DNA of 9,308 bases. Origin: Clostridia bacterium. Its GTDB lineage: Bacteria; Bacillota; Clostridia; Oscillospirales; CAG-272. The position numbers were made by a program, and so were the translations under genes. The notes beneath the pieces are model-generated. The model worked only from the letters and a program-made list of their open reading frames with translations, did not search any database and had not been told where the DNA came from. The DNA lies in contig JAQXKW010000257.1 of assembly GCA_029010655.1 (NCBI GenBank), positions 1 through 9,308 on the forward strand, given 5' to 3'. The stretch's first letter is position 1. Every line of letters starts with the position of its first letter. This document shows, piece after piece, positions 6,658 through 9,308 of the stretch.

Positions 6658-7443
6658 TTATATTGACAGAGCGTCAATTAAGCTTTCGCCGTTTACCGCA
6701 TTTTCATATTTATCAAAACCGTAGCCGATATTTTCTTTTCTGTGGCTGTCGCTTGACAAAATGAACTTTGCGCCCCTCGCCATAAGATACTCCAAAATAA
6801 ACTGCGCCGGATAGGGAGTACTTCTGTGACCCCGGGAGATGGCTCCCGTATTGATTTCAAAGGGCTTTCCGCTTAACAAAAGCTCCTCTGCGGCACAAAG
6901 CGCCGCATTTCTGTACCGGCGGCACTCCGCATCGAAAAGTTCTGCTTTTTCAATATATTTAGTTACTAAATCGAAGTGACCGATTATATCACAGCCGGTC
7001 TTTTCCGATACCTTTGCCACGGTTTTATAATACTCCTCGCAAAAGGAAAGCACGTCACCGCCGAAATATTTTTCCGAGGCTTTTACAATCGTTTCGGGAC
7101 TTTCGTCCACGGGAATATATTCTTCCCCCGCCTTAACGTAGTGGACGGAGCCTATAACGTAGTCATATCCCTCGGTGGGCATTTCTGAAAAAAAGTCCTG
7201 CTCCGTGCCGCTGAGAATTTTAATTTTATCCTTATATTTTTCACGGAGGGTGCGTATACATTCCCTGTATTCCGAAATTTTATCAAAAGGTATGCAGTAG
7301 CTTTCGTCAAAGGAGGTGTACGAATGGTCGGAAAACCCGATTTCGGAAAATCCTCTCTCTATTGCCGTTTTTACCACTTCCTCGGGGGTGTCTTTCCCGT
7401 CGCTGAAAACAGTATGGATATGATAATCAGAAAGCCTTTTCAT
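6658..7443 (-). CDS. PHP-family phosphatase, histidinol-phosphatase (HisJ) type
   Basis: This is a 261-aa cytoplasmic PHP-domain metal-dependent phosphoesterase. The closest known role is HisJ histidinol-phosphatase, which dephosphorylates L-histidinol phosphate in histidine synthesis. The metal ligands are all visible: H8-x-H10 in DYHIHTVFSDG with D15, H40 in FSDHSY, E81 in GTEQDF, H101 in IGSVHYV, H156 and D158 in IGHFDLV, and D232-x-H234 in SSDSHR. Length matches the HisJ family. I chose the ATG at 7443 because a strong GGGGAGGG lies just upstream and because the longer frame (to 7506) would begin inside the -35 box of its promoter. No other histidine gene is near, so a role on another phosphorylated metabolite is possible; the family assignment is firm, the substrate less so. 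It is divergent from the MATE gene and upstream of the dockerin gene on the same strand. Confidence 0.85.
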   Translation of the reverse strand: MKRLSDYHIHTVFSDGKDTPEEVVKTAIERGFSEIGFSDHSYTSFDESYCIPFDKISEYRECIRTLREKYKDKIKILSGTEQDFFSEMPTEGYDYVIGSVHYVKAGEEYIPVDESPETIVKASEKYFGGDVLSFCEEYYKTVAKVSEKTGCDIIGHFDLVTKYIEKAELFDAECRRYRNAALCAAEELLLSGKPFEINTGAISRGHRSTPYPAQFILEYLMARGAKFILSSDSHRKENIGYGFDKYENAVNGESLIDALSI

Positions 7444-7477
7444 TTTGCCCTCCCCTATTCTTTCCGTCTCTGAGAAT

Positions 7478-7506
7478 ATAATAGCAGATGTGTCCTTTTT
7501 TGTCAA
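7478..7506 (-). promoter_or_regulatory. Sigma-A promoter of the PHP phosphatase gene
   Basis: On the minus strand a perfect -35 TTGACA (7501-7506) and a -10 TATTAT (7478-7483) are separated by exactly 17 bases. Transcription should start near 7471, leaving about 28 bases to the ATG at 7443. It also shows that the longer reading frame cannot be the translated one. Confidence 0.8.
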
Positions 7507-7641
7507 TTACAATAATCGCAAAGGGCGGAGTTTTACCGTCCGGAAAACGGAAAAGGGGTATTAGGCAATTGTATAAATTCGCTTTTCTCATATATATTTT
7601 CGGCGTTTGTCTATTAAAATGTAAATAAATACAATTCGCCA
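7507..7641. other. AT-rich spacer between two divergent promoters
   Basis: No gene is supported here. The stretch lies between the -35 box of the minus-strand promoter and that of the plus-strand MATE promoter. It has a small CCGT/ACGG hairpin near 7535-7550 and an AT-rich second half (about 7565-7635) of the kind that can act as an UP element for the MATE promoter. I see no clear operator palindrome. Confidence 0.4.
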
Positions 7642-7670
7642 TTGACAAAAGGGCGGCAATACAGTATAAT
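7642..7670 (+). promoter_or_regulatory. Perfect consensus sigma-A promoter of the MATE gene
   Basis: TTGACA (7642-7647) and TATAAT (7665-7670) are both exact consensus, with a 17-base spacer and AT-rich sequence upstream. Transcription should start near 7677. So strong a promoter on an efflux-pump gene suggests that control lies after initiation, in the leader of about 80 bases that follows. Confidence 0.88.
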
Positions 7671-7676
7671 ACCGAA

Positions 7677-7757
7677 ACGGAATGAAAAGGACGGGCATAC
7701 CGCAAAGCGCAGGCTTTTGTCCTTATTTCGCTTTAACTAAAGGGGATAATATGAATT
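7677..7757 (+). promoter_or_regulatory. Structured leader of the MATE gene, riboswitch candidate
   Basis: The leader holds AAGGAC (7687-7692), able to pair with GTCCTT (7719-7724). Between them are a CGG/CCG pair (7692-7694 with 7700-7702) and a CGC-AAA-GCG mini-hairpin (7701-7709). CTTT (7731-7734) can pair with AAAG (7739-7742), overlapping the ribosome site AAAGGGG (7739-7745), and CCTT (7721-7724) is also complementary to AAGG at that site, so competing folds could open or hide it. MATE genes of Clostridia are known hosts of the guanidine-IV (mepA motif) riboswitch, which makes that the first candidate. I cannot match the consensus from memory, and no intrinsic terminator, usual for that class, is evident. 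Confidence 0.4.
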
Positions 7758-7765
7758 ATGAATAG
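7751..7765 (+). CDS. Possible four-codon upstream reading frame overlapping the MATE start
   Basis: ATG at 7751 lies 5 bases after AAAGGGG (7739-7745) and reads MNYE before TAG at 7763-7765. The MATE start codon (7758-7760) lies inside it in another frame. Ribosomes could initiate at the first ATG, stop five bases past the MATE start and re-initiate. It may be only a chance ATG; the evidence is spacing alone. Confidence 0.25.
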   Translation: MNYE

Positions 7766-9107
7766 AACTAACGACCTGACGCAGGGCGTCATTTGGAAAA
7801 AGCTTATATCGTACTTTCTGCCCATTGCCGCAGGCACTCTTTTTCAGCAGCTATACAATGCCATTGACGCAATTATTGTGGGAAAATTTGTGGGTACCGG
7901 CGCACTTGCGGCGGTGGGCGGCAGTCCGGCAATGGTTGCAAATCTTCTGCTGGGCTTTTTCGTTGCCCTTTGCGGCGGCGCCGAGGTGGTTATTTCTCAG
8001 CACTTCGGAGCAAAGGACAGAAAACGGGTCGACCTTGAAATACACACCTCCGTCACCTTTTGCTTTTTCGTAGGGTTAATTCTAAGCGCCGTTGTAATTA
8101 CCTTTTCTCCACAAATTCTCACCTTTCTGAAAACGCCTGCGGACACCATGGCAGACTCGGTTTTATACACCCGCATATATTTCTCGGGAAGTATTTTCAT
8201 GCTTCTGTTCAACATGGGCTCGGGCATTCTGAGAGCCATGGGAGACTCAAAGCGGCCGTTCTATTATCTTACGGTAAGCTGTGTTTGCAATATAATCCTT
8301 GACATTTATTTTGTTGTAGGGCTCCATATGGGAGTTGCGGGAGTTGCATGGGCAACGGTTGCCGCACAGGGGATAAGCGCAGTTCTCGTACTGATTGATC
8401 TGTGCCGCAACAAGGAATATCCTCTGCGCCCCCGCAAGTTAGGGATTAAATGGGATGTTCTCGCCTCCATGATGCGTATAGGAGTTCCCTCGGGAATTCA
8501 GTCCGCCATGTACGGACTTTCGGGAACAATACTGCAAACGGGAGTAAACACCCTGGGCACGGTTGTTGTGGCTTCGTGGGCAATGAGCGGAAAGCTGGAC
8601 GGCGTTTACTGGGCTGTGTCAAGCGCCTTCGGAACTGCCGTTATGAACTTTGTGGGGCAGAATTACGGCGCACGAAACACGGAAAGAATCCGCCGCTGTG
8701 TAAAGACTGCGACAAAGCTCTTTGCGGCGATTACGGCGGTTATCAGCGGAATGCTTCTCCTTTTGGCAAAGCCTGCTTTGACCCTCTTTTCCGACGACCC
8801 GGCAGTTATTGAAACCACATGGCAGATAATTGTTTATCTCGTGCCCTTTTACATGCTGTGGACCGTTATCGAGGTTTTCTCCGGCGTGCTGAGAGGCGTG
8901 GGAGACGCAGTAAAGCCCGCCGTTATCGTGGCTCTCGGCGTCTGCGCTTTCAGAGTTATTTGGGTTGCCACCGCATTTGCCCTGAAAAAGACCCTGTTTG
9001 TTATCTGCATATGCTACCCGATTTCATGGTTTATAACGGGCGCCGCCCTTTTATTCTACTATTTCAAGGGAAGCAAATTCTCGAAAAAGCACAGCCTTGA
9101 TTCATAA
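7758..9107 (+). CDS. MATE family multidrug efflux transporter, MepA-like
   Basis: This is a 449-aa inner-membrane antiporter of the MATE family that expels cationic or amphipathic compounds in exchange for sodium ions or protons. The chain has about 12 hydrophobic segments in two halves. The first half opens with the family-typical QQLYNAIDAIIVGKFVG (residues 33-49), followed by VALCGGAEVVISQHFGAKD. The second half carries MNFVGQNYGARN and FSGVLRGVGDAVKP, the internal counterparts of the same features. Length and both ends look complete. The ATG at 7758 lies 12 bases beyond the AAAGGGG ribosome site, rather far; an ATG at 7751 is better spaced but opens only a four-codon frame. It has its own perfect promoter and folded leader and is followed by terminators, so it is a single-gene unit. 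The substrate is unknown; guanidinium would be a candidate if the leader is a guanidine riboswitch. Confidence 0.93.
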   Translation: MNRTNDLTQGVIWKKLISYFLPIAAGTLFQQLYNAIDAIIVGKFVGTGALAAVGGSPAMVANLLLGFFVALCGGAEVVISQHFGAKDRKRVDLEIHTSVTFCFFVGLILSAVVITFSPQILTFLKTPADTMADSVLYTRIYFSGSIFMLLFNMGSGILRAMGDSKRPFYYLTVSCVCNIILDIYFVVGLHMGVAGVAWATVAAQGISAVLVLIDLCRNKEYPLRPRKLGIKWDVLASMMRIGVPSGIQSAMYGLSGTILQTGVNTLGTVVVASWAMSGKLDGVYWAVSSAFGTAVMNFVGQNYGARNTERIRRCVKTATKLFAAITAVISGMLLLLAKPALTLFSDDPAVIETTWQIIVYLVPFYMLWTVIEVFSGVLRGVGDAVKPAVIVALGVCAFRVIWVATAFALKKTLFVICICYPISWFITGAALLFYYFKGSKFSKKHSLDS

Positions 9108-9154
9108 AAATCCCCCCCTTGGGGCACCCTCCTTAAGGAAGGTGCCCCAAGGGG
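9106..9154 (-). terminator. Long GC-rich hairpin, minus-strand terminator and possible intergenic repeat
   Basis: A 14-bp perfect stem (9115-9128 with 9141-9154) is extended inside by TCC/GGA around a TTAA loop, with one mismatch. On the plus strand the tail is CTCTTG, a poor T tract. On the minus strand the stem is followed within four bases by five T (complement of 9106-9110). It therefore suits the minus-strand gene ending at 9206, and its T tract overlaps the MATE stop codon. Its symmetry and C/G runs resemble dispersed intergenic palindromes in this bacterial group. Confidence 0.6.
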
Positions 9155-9190
9155 CTCTTGTATCTAAACTGAATAATTGATTTCGTTATG

Positions 9191-9219
9191 CGGTATAGCT
9201 ATTGGCTATGCCGTTTTTT
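9191..9219 (+). terminator. Intrinsic terminator of the MATE gene
   Basis: CGGTATAGC (9191-9199) pairs with GCTATGCCG (9205-9213) over nine base pairs with one G-T wobble and a TATTG loop. Six T (9214-9219) follow at once, the classic plus-strand pattern. The 3' arm and T run also encode the last codons of the minus-strand gene that ends at 9206. Confidence 0.8.
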
Positions 9220-9308
9220 CTTTGCGTTCTGCAATGTGTTTTTGGAATGCTTCTTCCATTTCTTCGGGAGTAAGTTTTCCGTCAGAACGGGTTGTGTGAG
9301 CGTGAAGA
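9206..9308 (-). CDS. C-terminus of an unidentified protein, runs off the window
   Basis: An open frame on the minus strand enters from the right edge and ends with TAG at 9206-9208, giving 33 codons. The visible tail is hydrophilic and helical, rich in Glu and Lys, and includes SDGKLTPEEMEEAFQKHI. The codon use and amphipathic pattern look like a real protein end, and the two flanking convergent terminators fit a gene ending here. I do not recognise the family; too little is present. The DGKLTPEEM stretch slightly recalls an EF-hand loop-helix, but one short match is not enough to claim calcium binding. Confidence 0.5.
   Translation of the reverse strand, partial: LHAHTTRSDGKLTPEEMEEAFQKHIAERKEKTA

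Noticed and set aside
6658..7506. Longer form of the PHP phosphatase starting at 7506
   Set aside because: Its TTG start lies in the -35 box of the promoter at 7478-7506, upstream of the expected transcript, while the ATG at 7443 has a strong ribosome site.
7427..7705. A 92-aa minus-strand frame between the phosphatase and MATE genes
   Set aside because: It spans the promoters of both genes, overlaps the phosphatase start and has no recognisable motif.
7677..7757. Cyclic-di-GMP-I (GEMM) riboswitch upstream of the MATE gene
   Set aside because: A CGCAAAGC string and a nearby GGGC recall parts of the GEMM core, but the leader is too short for both GEMM hairpins and the tetraloop-receptor pair is not visible.
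1..9308. CRISPR array, tRNA, rRNA, insertion sequence or phage genes
   Set aside because: No regularly spaced direct repeats, no tRNA cloverleaf or rRNA core sequence, and no transposase, integrase or phage protein was seen in any frame.

Overview
The window looks like chromosomal DNA of an anaerobic Firmicute of the class Clostridia, probably near the Ruminococcaceae/Oscillospiraceae. The grounds are near-consensus sigma-A promoters, AGGAG-type ribosome binding sites, GC-rich hairpin terminators with T runs, a dockerin-bearing secreted esterase-like protein, a TAXI-type TRAP transporter and a MepA-like MATE pump. No rRNA, tRNA, insertion sequence or CRISPR array is visible. The species cannot be named from sequence alone.

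Layout. (1) Positions 19-3220, plus strand: a two-gene TAXI-TRAP uptake operon. A lipoprotein solute-binding protein (77-1057) has its own promoter (19-47). A strong intrinsic terminator/attenuator (1073-1110) lies between it and a fused DctQM-type permease (1136-3160, TTG start). A bidirectional terminator closes the operon (3163-3220). (2) Positions 3221-3447: a gene-free block with several perfect inverted repeats, including a motif that can pair in two mutually exclusive ways. (3) Positions 3448-6531, minus strand: a 1027-aa secreted modular protein with an SGNH/GDSL hydrolase core between two copies of one beta-rich domain, then a dockerin and a C-terminal domain. (4) Positions 6658-7443, minus strand: a HisJ-type PHP-family phosphatase with its own promoter and probably its own terminator. 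(5) Positions 7444-7757: a divergent intergenic region with two near-perfect back-to-back promoters. The MATE side has a leader of about 80 nt that can fold and is a riboswitch candidate. (6) Positions 7758-9107, plus strand: the MATE efflux pump. (7) Positions 9108-9308: two hairpin terminators and the C-terminal 33 codons of an unidentified minus-strand gene that runs off the window.

How the genes relate. The two TRAP genes form one sodium- or proton-driven importer; the terminator between them should make the binding protein more abundant than the permease. The dockerin protein should act outside the cell, probably on acylated polysaccharide, docked to a cohesin protein not encoded here. 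The PHP phosphatase is not next to other his genes. The MATE pump is a single-gene unit that may be controlled through its leader. The units look independent and do not form one obvious pathway. I see no clear novel multi-gene system. The best leads are the MATE leader, the switch-like repeat block at 3221-3403 and the unusual domain order of the dockerin protein.
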